NCBI RefSeq assembly: GCF_040718835.1
Contig: NZ_JBFEFG010000280.1
Span: forward strand, 372,001 to 436,000
Direction of reading: 5' to 3'
From: Bremerella sp. JC817
GTDB lineage: Bacteria; Planctomycetota; Planctomycetia; Pirellulales; Pirellulaceae
DNA: 64,000 bases
Below are positions 1 to 8,619 of this stretch, one piece after another. Within the stretch, counting starts at the first letter, position 1. Every line of letters starts with the position of its first letter. The notes under the pieces were generated by a model. That model was not told the DNA's origin. It did no database searches and saw nothing but the letters and a program-made list of their open reading frames with translations. The translations under genes and the position numbers were made by a program.

Positions 1-957
1 GAAGTAGGAAACCGCAACCCAGGCAATGTCGAGCATTCCGCCCAGAAGCTGCAACGCGCTGATCAGCACAATGCTGCCGATGGTCATCCAGCCGAGCCAT
101 CCCCGGCGATACCAGCCATCACCATCGAAGCAGAAGATGAACGTCAGCAGGTAAAGGCTCAGCGGCACCACCCACAAGAAAGGGACCACCGCCATGTCTT
201 GGCAAACGTGATTGGTCGTGGCCAACAGCATGATGCAGGCAAACGCCGGCAGCGCAACCCAGGACGCCATTGTCTTCCAACTTGGGGCGGCTTGGTCGGC
301 AGCTTCCAGCGTCGATTCGCTCGATTCCGTCGACATCGTTTCGATCGGAAGGCGTGAGATCTTATACGCAATCGGTAGCAGGATCAGGGCGAAACCGAAG
401 TAGCCCCAGCTCCATGCTCCCGACTGAATCGGCAACGTCCAGTTCGGTTCTACCACAAACGGATAGGTCAGCAGCGCCGCCAGCGACCCGATGTTCGACA
501 AGGCATACAACCGGTAAGGCACTTTGCCGGGGGCAATCTCGCTGAACCAATGTTGCAGCAGCGGTCCGTTGGCCGAGAGCAGAAAGTAAGGTAGCCCCAG
601 GTGCGAGACCAGAAGCAGCAAGATATAGCCCGCCGGCCAGGCATCCGCTGGCGGCTTCCAATCTTCGCTGGGGGAAATCGGCATCAACAGCAAGGCTGCT
701 AGCATCAATCCGGCATGGACTAAACCTTGCCAGCGGCGGGGACACCATGTTGCTAGCAAATGCGCATAAAGGTAACCCGTGAAGAGGAAGACCTGAAAAA
801 ACAGCATACAGGTCGTCCAGACGGTCGGACTGCCGCCAAACCAGGGCAAGATGGTTTTGCTGATCAATGGCTGGACCTGGAACAGCAAAAACGCACTCCA
901 CAGGACTGCCAAAGGCAAAAGCCAGGTCTGGACTAATGAGTTCTTCTCGCTCGCCAC
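1..957 (-). CDS. Membrane protein of the fused MFS/spermidine synthase family (3' end outside window)
   Basis: The reading frame enters from the left edge of the window, so the C-terminal part is missing. The visible part is almost all hydrophobic helices. It contains stretches typical of the fused MFS/spermidine-synthase-like family: QPLISKTILPWFGGSPTVW near the N-terminus, then LPYFLLSANGPLLQHWF, RLYALSNIGSLAALLTYP, and ATTNHVCQDMAVVPFLWVVP followed by LYLLTFIFCFD. Members usually carry a SAM-binding spermidine-synthase-like domain after the membrane part; that portion is off the window. The start is taken as GTG at 957 with a GGAAGG Shine-Dalgarno at 969-964; GTG at 972 is an in-frame alternative and an in-frame stop lies at 996-994. 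Inner membrane location is clear. The substrate and reaction are not known for this family. Confidence 0.75.
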   Translation of the reverse strand, partial: MASEKNSLVQTWLLPLAVLWSAFLLFQVQPLISKTILPWFGGSPTVWTTCMLFFQVFLFTGYLYAHLLATWCPRRWQGLVHAGLMLAALLLMPISPSEDWKPPADAWPAGYILLLLVSHLGLPYFLLSANGPLLQHWFSEIAPGKVPYRLYALSNIGSLAALLTYPFVVEPNWTLPIQSGAWSWGYFGFALILLPIAYKISRLPIETMSTESSESTLEAADQAAPSWKTMASWVALPAFACIMLLATTNHVCQDMAVVPFLWVVPLSLYLLTFIFCFDGDGWYRRGWLGWMTIGSIVLISALQLLGGMLDIAWVAVSYF

Positions 958-1507
958 TGCGGGCCTTCCCACACATAAGACTGGAAATGATAGTCAGCCA
1001 GTGCGCAGTGCGCTCACCCATGCCCAATTGCGCAAACCTGCGTAGAAGTGTAGGTCACAGAAAACCCTAGTTTGCGCGTGGTAATACTCACACCCCATAT
1101 AGGCGATAACGACCAGCGATTTATGCAACTTTAGCCGCCACTAAATTATGCGCAACGGATTTCCGGAGAAATCTTTCTGATTTAATCCGCGCAAGCCGAT
1201 CAATTGTTCTTGGAGAAGACAAGATGGGAACATTAAAATCCTGTCTGTGCCTTATCCTTTTCTGCAAATCTTTATCTGCGATGTCCGCCTCGATATTGTG
1301 GGTAGAGAAAGGGTTCCTTAGGGAGTGCGTTTCAGCCAGATGCCTCGGCGATCGAGCTAGTTTCAAGCGGTTCCTGCAAGGTCAATTCAGAGTCGTTTTT
1401 GTCTCTTCCTTATATCTGACCTCTCCTCGAAACTGTCTTATTCAACTTGCTTCTTCTCTTGGGCCACGTTTGGTCAAAACGTGCTCGCGCATGACAGGGA
1501 GATTGTC
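958..1507. other. Intergenic region, no supported gene
   Basis: About 550 bases between a leftward and a rightward gene, so it should hold two divergent promoters. It is more AT-rich than its neighbours. Short open frames on both strands lack a ribosome binding site, family resemblance or planctomycete-like composition, and none is called. Confidence 0.5.
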
Positions 1508-1939
1508 GTGTACGCAACTGCTTCGGTAGAAGCGGATGTGATGAGTGTGCTGCGCCAGTTCGCAGACGCCTACGCATGCCGCGACAAGGGGAGACTCCTG
1601 GGCCTGTTTTGTTCAGATCGAGATGCTGTAGTCCTCGGTAATGGCAGCGACGAACGCAACGTCGGTGCAGCCGCCATCTGGGGACAAGTGCGTCGAGATT
1701 GGGAGCAAACGGACACCTTACGGATGCGATTTGGCTGGAGAAGCGTGTCGACCATGGGTCAGGTTGCCTGGCTCGCCACCGACTGCTACCTCTATGTCCA
1801 AGCTGGCTACCGTAAAGCGGAGTTACCTTTGCGAATTACAGCCGTCATGATCCAAGATCACTGCGGTTGGAAGATTGCTCAAATGCACTATTCCTCGCCA
1901 ATTTGCGTGGAAGCAGATGCAGACACTTGTTTGGAATAG
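1508..1939 (+). CDS. Small NTF2-like/SnoaL-like domain protein
   Basis: About 143 residues with the layout of a cone-shaped NTF2-like fold: an N-terminal helix (VMSVLRQFADAYACRDKGRLLGLF), a segment FCSDRDAVVLGNGSDERNVG, a helix AIWGQVRRDWEQ, then several beta strands (MRFGWRSVSTMGQVAWLATDCYLYV; LPLRITAVMIQDHCGWKIAQMHYS). The ending WKIAQMHYS is typical of SnoaL_3/DUF4440 proteins that bind small ligands or act as calcium/calmodulin-kinase-like association domains. No signal peptide, so it is probably cytoplasmic. The start is GTG at 1508, chosen for AGGGAG at 1496-1501; a GTG at 1481 is in frame but has no such site. The ligand and role cannot be told from sequence. Confidence 0.7.
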   Translation: MYATASVEADVMSVLRQFADAYACRDKGRLLGLFCSDRDAVVLGNGSDERNVGAAAIWGQVRRDWEQTDTLRMRFGWRSVSTMGQVAWLATDCYLYVQAGYRKAELPLRITAVMIQDHCGWKIAQMHYSSPICVEADADTCLE

Positions 1940-1997
1940 CTAAACCTATCTGCCTTGTATTTTATTTTTTGACCGATATCCCAGCTAATCCAAATTC

Positions 1998-2032
1998 AAA
2001 AAAGCCCCTAGGTTTCCATCTGGGGGCTTTTT
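1998..2032 (+). terminator. Rho-independent terminator
   Basis: An A-rich tract and AGCCCCTA pair with TGGGGGCT across a short loop (arms about 1998-2010 and 2021-2032), followed by a T run. It lies 60 bases after the NTF2-like gene and fits termination of that transcript. Confidence 0.75.
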
Positions 2033-2157
2033 CCATTCTTGCCATTATCCGATATAATCTAAGGCTTGGCTGATGTTAGCCATGCTGATAGTGGCTTCCC
2101 CGAGCCTGGAACCGGCGTCCTCGCCGCGACCGGCTTGAATCTACGAAAGCATTTGGG

Positions 2158-2544
2158 ATGCTCCGTACTTTCCTCCGATCCAAGATTCACCGCGCTACCG
2201 TGACTCAGGCCGACCTGAATTACGTCGGTAGTATCACCATCGACTCCAATCTGCTGGAGGCCGCTCAGATTCTGCCCCACGAGCAGGTGGATGTTCTGAA
2301 TGTCACCAACGGACAGCGGCTGACGACATACGCCATACCGGGGGAAGCGGGCTCAGGCGTGATTGGTATCAACGGGGCAGCAGCCCACCTGGTGAACCCG
2401 GGCGATCTGGTGATCATCGTGTGCTATGCCCAGTACACCGATGCCGAAATCCAGGGACATCAGCCCCGCGTAATTCTGGTGGACGAGTCGAATCAAATGA
2501 CTGACTGCATCGTCGAATCGGCCTCGATGAATTCTTCTCTCTGA
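2158..2544 (+). CDS. panD: Aspartate 1-decarboxylase
   Basis: Pyruvoyl-dependent decarboxylase that makes beta-alanine from L-aspartate for pantothenate and coenzyme A synthesis, in the cytoplasm. The 128 residues match the usual PanD length (about 126). The N-terminus [20 protein letters not shown] and the YVGSITID site at residues 22-29 are diagnostic; self-cleavage between Gly24 and Ser25 gives the pyruvoyl group. Other family motifs follow: the [13 protein letters not shown] region, the ITGAA-like loop here as INGAAAHL, the [10 protein letters not shown] strand, and the late [10 protein letters not shown]. No other pantothenate gene is adjacent, so it appears to be a single-gene unit. Confidence 0.95.
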   Translation: MLRTFLRSKIHRATVTQADLNYVGSITIDSNLLEAAQILPHEQVDVLNVTNGQRLTTYAIPGEAGSGVIGINGAAAHLVNPGDLVIIVCYAQYTDAEIQGHQPRVILVDESNQMTDCIVESASMNSSL

Positions 2545-2740
2545 CTGCAATTCTTCTGTGGTTATCCGTACTATCTTGAAGCTGCGCGTTTTGACAGTGG
2601 ACGTCATCGCGCTAGGCACCCGATCTTCTAAAGTACAAAAGGCAGAGCTTTCCGATCGGCAACGATCCGGAGCCATTCAAACCACGAGTCTCGTGGCCAA
2701 TCCTGGTTGAAAATTAGGTTTTCCTTTTCGAAGGAATCCG

Positions 2741-2835
2741 AAAACGCAGTTGTTTGTGGAAGTGGAAATGTGGTCTGGGGCAGCCTTCGCTAAGGAGGAA
2801 ACAGATCCAACTTCCTAAACAACTGCGTTTTTTCG
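2741..2835 (+). repeat. Long hairpin with 15-bp perfect stem and T run
   Basis: AAAACGCAGTTGTTT (2741-2755) is exactly complementary to AAACAACTGCGTTTT (2817-2831). A weaker inner continuation pairs GGAAG..GGA with TCC..CTTCC. A T run follows the right arm. The loop of about 60 bases is far longer than in a normal terminator. It could be a small structured RNA with its own terminator, a terminator with a branched loop, or a remnant mobile element. Confidence 0.55.
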
Positions 2836-3106
2836 TGGAACCGTTGTTTCCCCCATCTACCAGACGGGATTCCGCATAATGCCAGAAGGGGAGCGGTTAT
2901 CTCTTGCAGCGCAACCGCAAATGAGCAAAAGTAGCTTCGTCGATCGTTGCTGGGGGCAGAAAACGGTCGAACGAATTGCTCACGTTCAGAAGACATTGCC
3001 GGTTCCGCGATCGGCAAGAGGAAGCAAAGGAAGCAAAGGACGCAGGATGCATCCGTTCCGCGACAAGACGTCGCAACTTGCTTCCTGGTGAGCGCTGATG
3101 ACAGTC

Positions 3107-3186
3107 AAGGAGACGGAATAACGTACCAGCGATGCTTTTCGGAGCATGTAGTTTGGGGCAGAACGTTAGTCCGTCTCCTTTTTTCA
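3107..3186 (+). terminator. Terminator-like hairpin with long structured loop
   Basis: AAGGAGACGGA (3107-3117) pairs perfectly with TCCGTCTCCTT (3170-3180) and six T residues follow. Inside, TAACGT pairs with ACGTTA and a small ATGCT/AGCAT hairpin sits in the loop, so the whole element can fold as a branched stem. It has the same layout as the 2741-2835 hairpin, 275 bases upstream. Either a terminator or the 3' end of a small RNA. Confidence 0.5.
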
Positions 3187-3368
3187 TGCGCGCATCGCTG
3201 CCCGATGCTATCACCCGTTTTCTCGGCAATCTCAGCCATTTTCAGCGCCTCGGCGGAATTTCTTCTGGCTTTGACCTGACGTGTCATCAGGCCCGCGATA
3301 ACTACTACTGCCCAAGAGGCAACCAAGTTATCGAGAACCCTAAAACAATACACGGAAGGATACTAATC

Positions 3369-3683
3369 ATGGCCAAGTTCTACGTTGAATCGGGAACCCT
3401 GCGTTTGATCGTCGATGCTGCGGATGCTCGCCGTGCCGCGTTGTGGGCCGTGCATCGGTCCCTGGAACATATTCTGCCAAACGAAGAAGAGGAGTTGGAC
3501 GTGGACAATCTGCCTGAAGTGGAACCTGCGGGATCGATGGTGCTGGGAGACGTCATTCGCTTGAGCGAACGTGGCTTCGAAACCCAAGACACCGTCGAAT
3601 ACGAGACCTTGAACATCGTCAGTGAATGGAGCCAACTGATGATGGCTCTATCAAACATGGAGCACGAACTGCGAGCCGCTTAG
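3369..3683 (+). CDS. Conserved small hypothetical protein
   Basis: A 104-residue acidic protein without signal peptide or membrane segment. It starts at ATG 3369 after a good GGAAGGA site; the longer upstream frame has no such support. The N-terminal half reads as strand-helix (KFYVESGTLRLIVDAADARRAALWAVHRSLEHIL), then an acidic loop, then VLGDVIRLSERGF and a strand-helix ending. This looks like a compact alpha/beta protein of a kind common in planctomycetes. I do not recognise a named family. It stands alone, facing the end of the transketolase gene. Confidence 0.7.
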   Translation: MAKFYVESGTLRLIVDAADARRAALWAVHRSLEHILPNEEEELDVDNLPEVEPAGSMVLGDVIRLSERGFETQDTVEYETLNIVSEWSQLMMALSNMEHELRAA

Positions 3684-3722
3684 TTCGGGTCACAGTCACA
3701 AGCTTGCTGCTGGGACGATACG

Positions 3723-5591
3723 TTACCCAACTTGGACTTCGGTCTGCGTCGCCAAGGCCTCGCGGACCACTTTGACAATGTTAGCTTTCGAGATTCCCTC
3801 CAGATCGAACAGTTCGTCCGTCTTTCCACTCCGAGGACGAACAGTAACCGCCAAAGATCGAATCGGAGTTGGTTGGTCCGACAACGCCGCCGTGACCGCC
3901 TCTCCGATTCCACCGGCGGCGAAATGATCTTCCACGGTTATAAGCAACGAGGTCTCTTCGGAAGCCACACGCAACGTGTCTAAATCGAGTGGCTGGATCG
4001 AGTACAAATCGATCACTCGCACTGCCAGACCATCGGCCCGCAATTCTTCCTCGGCGGCCAGGCATTGATGTAATGTCGCCCCTGCTGAGATCAAGGTCAC
4101 TTCGTCGTCGTCCGATTCCCGCAAGGTTTTGCTGCCACCGATCGGGAACTGTTCCTTGTCGTCATAGATCACCGGCAGCTTGCCCCGCGTTGTCCGGAGA
4201 TATCCGATGCCTTCGGAATTTGCCAGCTGCTCTACACAGCGTTCTGTCGCGACCGCATCGCAAGGATAAAGGATCGCGGCATCCATGATCGTTCGGAACA
4301 TCGCCAGATCCTCGAGCCCCATTTGGGAAGGGCCATCTGGTCCAATTTCCACGCCAGCATGCGATCCGACAAACTTCAAGTTCGGATTCGAGTAACGTGC
4401 CATCCGAATCTGATCAAATGCCCGTGTCAGAAATGCCGCAAATGTTGAGACGAAGGGAACTCTTCCCCGGAGCGCCATCCCTAGTGCTGTCCCCACCATG
4501 TTCTGCTCGGCGATAAACATCTCGAAGTATCGCTCAGGGTACTTCTCTTGAAAAAACTCGGCCCGCGTCGAATTTGAGACCTCACCATCGAGAGCGACAA
4601 GATCCATTCGGCTGTCCCCCAATCTCGCCAGGGCATTGCCATACGCGGTCCGGGTCGCCACCTGTTCCCCTCTTTCGTAATGAAAAGAAGGGGGATCACT
4701 CGCTTGAATCTTAGGGAATTCGGCGCGCTGAGGTTCCTTCAACTCGCCTCGCACATCGGGGATTTCGCCAAGTTCCCGTAACGCTTCGGCCAACTGGTCG
4801 TCGTCGAGTGTCTTTCCATGCCAGCCGTTTTCATTCTCCAGGAATGACACTCCCTTTCCCTTGATCGTGCGCGCGATGATCATCGTCGGGCGATCCGTCA
4901 GTTCGGCTGCCTGGCGATAGGCTTTGCTCACTTCGCCGATATCGTGACCGTTTGGGATCAAAATCGTATTCCAGCCGAATGCATCCAAGCGGCGACGGTA
5001 GACATCGAGGTGATAGCCTTCCATCGTTTCTCCCCGCTGCCCAAGCCGATTGACATCAAGAATGCCAATGAGGTTGTTCAGTCGGTAGTGCGCAGCGATC
5101 TCGATTGCTTCCCACTGCGATCCCTCCGCCAGTTCACTGTCGCCGATCAGCACATAGGTGCGATACGGAAGCTGATCGAGATACTTAGCGGCCAACGCCA
5201 TACCGGCACCGATAGAAAGCCCCTGGCCAAGCGAGCCAGTCGCCGCTTCTGTGTAAGCAAAACGTGACGTGGGATGCCCTTCCAACACGCTATCGAATTG
5301 TCGGTAGGTCATCAGATCGTCTTCGTCGATCGCGTCTGCCGCACACCATAACGCGTAAAAGAGGGGTGAGGCATGACCTTTGGAGAAGATCAAGCGATCG
5401 TTATTGGCGTACTGAGGGTGGTCGATGTCGTAGCGGAAGTTCCCATCGAAGAACAACGCGACCATCAATTCCACTGCCGATAGGGAAGAGGTCGGGTGCC
5501 CGGAACCGGCCCGGTGCGTGGAATTCAAAATCCACTTACGTATGTTCGACGCGATCTGAGTTTGTTGGTCAGAGGAGGCGGGGACGATCAT
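3723..5591 (-). CDS. tkt: Transketolase
   Basis: Thiamine-diphosphate enzyme of the pentose phosphate pathway that moves two-carbon units between sugar phosphates. The full two-subunit-length chain is fused (about 622 residues), the short animal/archaeal-like form rather than the longer E. coli type. Visible motifs: GHPTSSLSAVELMVALFF, the SKGHASPLFYAL segment, GSLGQGLSIGAGMALA, the TPP-binding IGDSELAEGSQWEA followed by ILDVNRLGQ, and the AEQNMVGTALGMALRG segment with the catalytic Glu, then SHAGVEIGPDGPSQMGLED. The start at 5591 (MIVPAS) is preferred because GGGAGCC lies six bases upstream; an in-frame extension to 5660 has no such site. The GDG of the TPP motif is GDS here, with the metal-binding Asp kept. 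Confidence 0.93.
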   Translation of the reverse strand: MIVPASSDQQTQIASNIRKWILNSTHRAGSGHPTSSLSAVELMVALFFDGNFRYDIDHPQYANNDRLIFSKGHASPLFYALWCAADAIDEDDLMTYRQFDSVLEGHPTSRFAYTEAATGSLGQGLSIGAGMALAAKYLDQLPYRTYVLIGDSELAEGSQWEAIEIAAHYRLNNLIGILDVNRLGQRGETMEGYHLDVYRRRLDAFGWNTILIPNGHDIGEVSKAYRQAAELTDRPTMIIARTIKGKGVSFLENENGWHGKTLDDDQLAEALRELGEIPDVRGELKEPQRAEFPKIQASDPPSFHYERGEQVATRTAYGNALARLGDSRMDLVALDGEVSNSTRAEFFQEKYPERYFEMFIAEQNMVGTALGMALRGRVPFVSTFAAFLTRAFDQIRMARYSNPNLKFVGSHAGVEIGPDGPSQMGLEDLAMFRTIMDAAILYPCDAVATERCVEQLANSEGIGYLRTTRGKLPVIYDDKEQFPIGGSKTLRESDDDEVTLISAGATLHQCLAAEEELRADGLAVRVIDLYSIQPLDLDTLRVASEETSLLITVEDHFAAGGIGEAVTAALSDQPTPIRSLAVTVRPRSGKTDELFDLEGISKANIVKVVREALATQTEVQVG

Positions 5592-5707
5592 GTCTGGCTC
5601 CCTTTCATCAGAAGAAAGTGATGTGCGAATGTCGTTCACCGTAGAAACGCCGCAAGTCATATGCCGCGACGGGGATCGATCGCCCTGGAAAAGGAAGGTC
5701 GCGGCGG

Positions 5708-6343
5708 CTAAGTCGTGTCGGGCAATAGAGGAACGAAATGAACACGCCCGAAGTTTTCCCGTTCGTAGCGATCCTTATCTACCTTACGTATTCGCACCAA
5801 AGCCAGCGAATCTGGTTTGGAACCGAGCGGTATGACCAATCGGCCACCGATCGCCAGTTGATCAAGCAACGCACTGGGCACGTGATCGCCGCCGGCGGCA
5901 ACGCTGATCGCGTCGTAGGGTGATTCAGCTGGCCAACCTTTGATTCCGTCTCCGAAACGAACGTGAACATTCCTGATGTCTAGTTGGCGAATGGTCTCTG
6001 CTGCCGTGATCGCCAGGTCGGTGATCCGCTCGACGGTGAAGACCTCGCCGCAGAGATTGCCGAGCACCGTGGCGGCATACCCGCTGCCGGTCCCGACTTC
6101 GAGCACGCAATCCTCTGGTTTCAGCTCAAGCACTTGTGCCATCAACGCAACGATGAGTGGCTGCGAGATCGTTTGCTTGTGCGTCAGTGGTAAGGCCGAG
6201 TCGGCGTAGGCATCTTCGCGGAAGTCTGGCAGCACGAACGCTTCGCGCGGGACATCTCGCATGGCCTTAAGGACGCGTGGAGAGGTGATGCCGCGCTGTT
6301 GCAATTGCGATAGCATCAAGTCACGCTGCTGGTCTAGATCCAT
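5708..6343 (-). CDS. pcm: Protein-L-isoaspartate O-methyltransferase
   Basis: SAM-dependent repair enzyme that methylates L-isoaspartyl residues in aged proteins. The 211 residues match the family length. The family start (MLSQLQQRGITSPRVLKAMRDVPREAFV), the HKQTISQPLIVALMAQ substrate loop and the SAM site VLEVGTGSGYAATVLG (about residues 80-95) are all present, as is AAGGDHVPSALLDQLAIGGRLVIPLG. A strong GGAGGGG site precedes ATG 6343. Gene order next to the sigma factor module is probably incidental; the pcm start is 105 bases beyond the end of the upstream gene. Confidence 0.93.
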   Translation of the reverse strand: MDLDQQRDLMLSQLQQRGITSPRVLKAMRDVPREAFVLPDFREDAYADSALPLTHKQTISQPLIVALMAQVLELKPEDCVLEVGTGSGYAATVLGNLCGEVFTVERITDLAITAAETIRQLDIRNVHVRFGDGIKGWPAESPYDAISVAAGGDHVPSALLDQLAIGGRLVIPLGSKPDSLALVRIRKVDKDRYERENFGRVHFVPLLPDTT

Positions 6344-6447
6344 GATGCCCCTCCAATCCGCGATTGCCCATGGATTGGAGTGTGGTGCAATTCAGCATGA
6401 AATGCAAATGCCAGGGCCCGCCAGGCCCATAGAAACGGCGTCTGCAA

Positions 6448-8619
6448 TCAATGATCGAGAATGAACTCGTTGCTATTAAGCAGCGCCCACCAGATATCTT
6501 GCAGGGCGGTTGCCTCGTTCTGGCGATTGTTGAGGATCTCTTTGATGGCGACCGATTCCTTCTTTGTCGGACGACGCGAGAGGGCTGCCAGGAACAAGTG
6601 ATCGATCTTTTCCTGGGCCGACATCTTCGAGGCGGTCACCTTCTTCAGCACGGCGGCCTGGGCGTCGGTGGCTTGCTTCATCAGGCCACCGTTCATCAGC
6701 AGCAGCGACTGCGTAATGCCCCCGTCGAGCGACGATGTCTCGCTGTCTTCATCGTCGCCCATCTTCTGATTGACCTGGCCGAGCCACGAGTGGCGATCGT
6801 CCAGCGAAGCGATGATCGGGCTTCCCTCAGTCGGCGAGCTCTTAGCCAGCATCTGCAGCGAGTGGAACAACTGCTCCGCTTCCATCTGACGCGAGTAATA
6901 CCGGGTGAACAGTTGGCGACCGCTGTCTGGGCTATCGGCGAGGTTCTCGTCGATCTGACGGCTGCTGAGCCCGTACGGCTGCGACAAGGTGATCCATCGC
7001 ATCAGCCGGCGGAGGTCGAAGTTCGATTCCGCAAAGTGCTCCGACAAACGATCCAACAGTTCTGGATGCGAAGCAGGATTGTGCGGTCCCATGTCGTCGA
7101 CCGGCTGAGTGAAGCCAACACCGAAGAAGTGCTGCCACATTCGATTAACAGTCGCCTTCGGGAACTGATCGGAGTTGACGATCAACTGGGCCAACTCTTG
7201 CCGCCGATCAACTTCGGAGACATTCCCAGAGCGTGGGATCGTGGTGCCATCGACAAACTCGGGGTAGGCGACCTTCAAGAGGCCGTTGGGTTGTTCATAG
7301 TAAACTTCGCCCGAGTCCGACTGACGCGTCTTCGAGAAGTCTTGGTTGACGATCGCCAGCTGGCCGCTGTCGCTTTCCTTCGCCAGCTTGGTTTGACGGA
7401 AGAAGGCATTCAGTCCCCAGAACTGCTGCTGACTCCAGCCGGTGGTCGGATGGTTGTGGCATTCGGCACATTGCAGCTGCTGCCCTAGGAAGGCCGAGCA
7501 AGTCTTGGCGGTCGCCAGCTTCGCATCGCCGTCGATCATGCTGACCAGGAAGTTGGTCGCCGGGTTGAAGTTCTCGCTGCCAGGACTGGTGGTCCCGGTG
7601 GCGGTCAACAGTTGCTGGACCACCTGGTTGTAAGGTTCGTTCTTCTGGAATGCCTTCGACAGATAGCCTTCCAGCGCGGCGCGATCGATCGGGCTGTCGT
7701 CGGTCATCCCGCCGGCACGTCCCACCAGCAGGTTCGCGAAGCGAGCGCTCCAGAACGAAGCGAATTCGGCCTGATACTTCTCAGTACCTAGAATTTGATC
7801 GACCAGCCACTCTCGCTTGTTATCGCGTCGTTGGCTGACGAAATGTTCGATCTCGTCGACCGTCGGAATTCGGCCGAGGAGTTGCAGGTAAGTACGACGG
7901 CAAAATTCGAGATCGGTCGCTTGCGGCGAAGGCTTCACGTTTTCCGCTTGCCAGACCGAGGCGATCGCTTCGTTGATCTCGCCGACGACTTGCTCGTCCG
8001 AGAGCTTCAAGCTGCCACGCACACGTGGCGCGACGAACCGCGGCGCAGGCTCGTTCGACTTGGCCAGCGACTTCGGATCAACCGCTTCGACCTCGATCGG
8101 CATCTGCGGCTTCATTTCCGGTGTGGTACGCGGATCCTCGACACCCAGGTCGTGTGGATCGGTATGAGAAGCGATCTGCGGAGCAGGCTCCACCCTCGCG
8201 TCGGTTTCGCGGGCGCCGCCAGACGGTGTTTTGGTCCCGTCGGCGGCGAGCGGCATGCCTTGCCCTGGCAAAACGTATTGATAGCTGTAGTAGGCGACTC
8301 CACCCAGCATCACCAGCAAACACAAACTTAAAGCGAGCGAACCGATCGAAGTGATCAATCGACGCCGCTGAAGCCGTCGTTTGGCGGTGCTCGACTTGGA
8401 AGGTGGAAGCTCAATCTCGGCACCATTCGTATCTGCCGAGGTGGTCGCGGCCGAAACCATCGAAAGCGGAGCCTTCGCGTGACCGTTGGTCTGGGAAGGC
8501 TTGCTGCCGGTTTGCCGCTGCTGGTGCGTCTTGAGAATGCGCGCAGTAAGATCCGGCATCTGCTGCTGGCCCAGCAGTTCCTCAAGCAGAGGATCGATGA
8601 TCGGATCTTGGTCGTTCAT
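6448..8619 (-). CDS. Membrane-anchored DUF1549/DUF1553 protein with anti-sigma-like N-terminus
   Basis: 723 residues. Residues 1-85 are cytoplasmic and begin with a PLLEELLGQQQMPDLTARILK segment like the N-termini of planctomycete anti-sigma proteins. A transmembrane helix follows at about 88-112. The extracytoplasmic part has a Pro-rich linker and then DUF1549 (about 210-410, with CAECH at 384-388 in the context LQCAECHNHP) and DUF1553 (about 470-720, ending in LLNSNEFILDH). Its ATG overlaps the stop of the sigma factor gene by four bases, which gives translational coupling. Inference: it holds the sigma factor at the membrane and the DUF1549/DUF1553 part is the sensor or effector. The usual DUF1501 partner is not adjacent; a conventional secreted DUF1549 protein lies at 51494-53164. 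The CxxCH could bind haem, but this is not proven for the family. Confidence 0.85.
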   Translation of the reverse strand: MNDQDPIIDPLLEELLGQQQMPDLTARILKTHQQRQTGSKPSQTNGHAKAPLSMVSAATTSADTNGAEIELPPSKSSTAKRRLQRRRLITSIGSLALSLCLLVMLGGVAYYSYQYVLPGQGMPLAADGTKTPSGGARETDARVEPAPQIASHTDPHDLGVEDPRTTPEMKPQMPIEVEAVDPKSLAKSNEPAPRFVAPRVRGSLKLSDEQVVGEINEAIASVWQAENVKPSPQATDLEFCRRTYLQLLGRIPTVDEIEHFVSQRRDNKREWLVDQILGTEKYQAEFASFWSARFANLLVGRAGGMTDDSPIDRAALEGYLSKAFQKNEPYNQVVQQLLTATGTTSPGSENFNPATNFLVSMIDGDAKLATAKTCSAFLGQQLQCAECHNHPTTGWSQQQFWGLNAFFRQTKLAKESDSGQLAIVNQDFSKTRQSDSGEVYYEQPNGLLKVAYPEFVDGTTIPRSGNVSEVDRRQELAQLIVNSDQFPKATVNRMWQHFFGVGFTQPVDDMGPHNPASHPELLDRLSEHFAESNFDLRRLMRWITLSQPYGLSSRQIDENLADSPDSGRQLFTRYYSRQMEAEQLFHSLQMLAKSSPTEGSPIIASLDDRHSWLGQVNQKMGDDEDSETSSLDGGITQSLLLMNGGLMKQATDAQAAVLKKVTASKMSAQEKIDHLFLAALSRRPTKKESVAIKEILNNRQNEATALQDIWWALLNSNEFILDH

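Larger units (their letters stand above)
2545..3368. other. Gene-poor interval with two large hairpins
   Basis: About 820 bases between panD and the next supported gene. Open frames on both strands (for example 2897-3229 minus and 2879-3091 plus) show no recognisable domain and overlap hairpin sequences, so none is called. Two long inverted repeats, annotated separately, dominate the stretch. A shorter hairpin TTGCCG/CGGCAA lies near 2996-3017. A TGGGG(G)CAG string occurs three times (near 2777, 2951 and 3154). Confidence 0.5.

Noticed and set aside
362..1027. 221-residue frame on the minus strand
   Set aside because: It is an out-of-frame reading of the MFS/spermidine-synthase-like gene; the neighbouring frame gives clear membrane helices and family motifs.
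1121..1366. 81-residue minus-strand frame
   Set aside because: No start signal, no domain and low-quality composition.
2897..3353. Frames on the minus strand in the panD-3369 gap
   Set aside because: No family resemblance, Ser/Arg-rich composition like a shadow, and overlap with hairpin sequences.
6451..7488. 345-residue plus-strand frame
   Set aside because: Antisense shadow of the DUF1549/DUF1553 gene; codon pattern and motifs belong to the minus strand.
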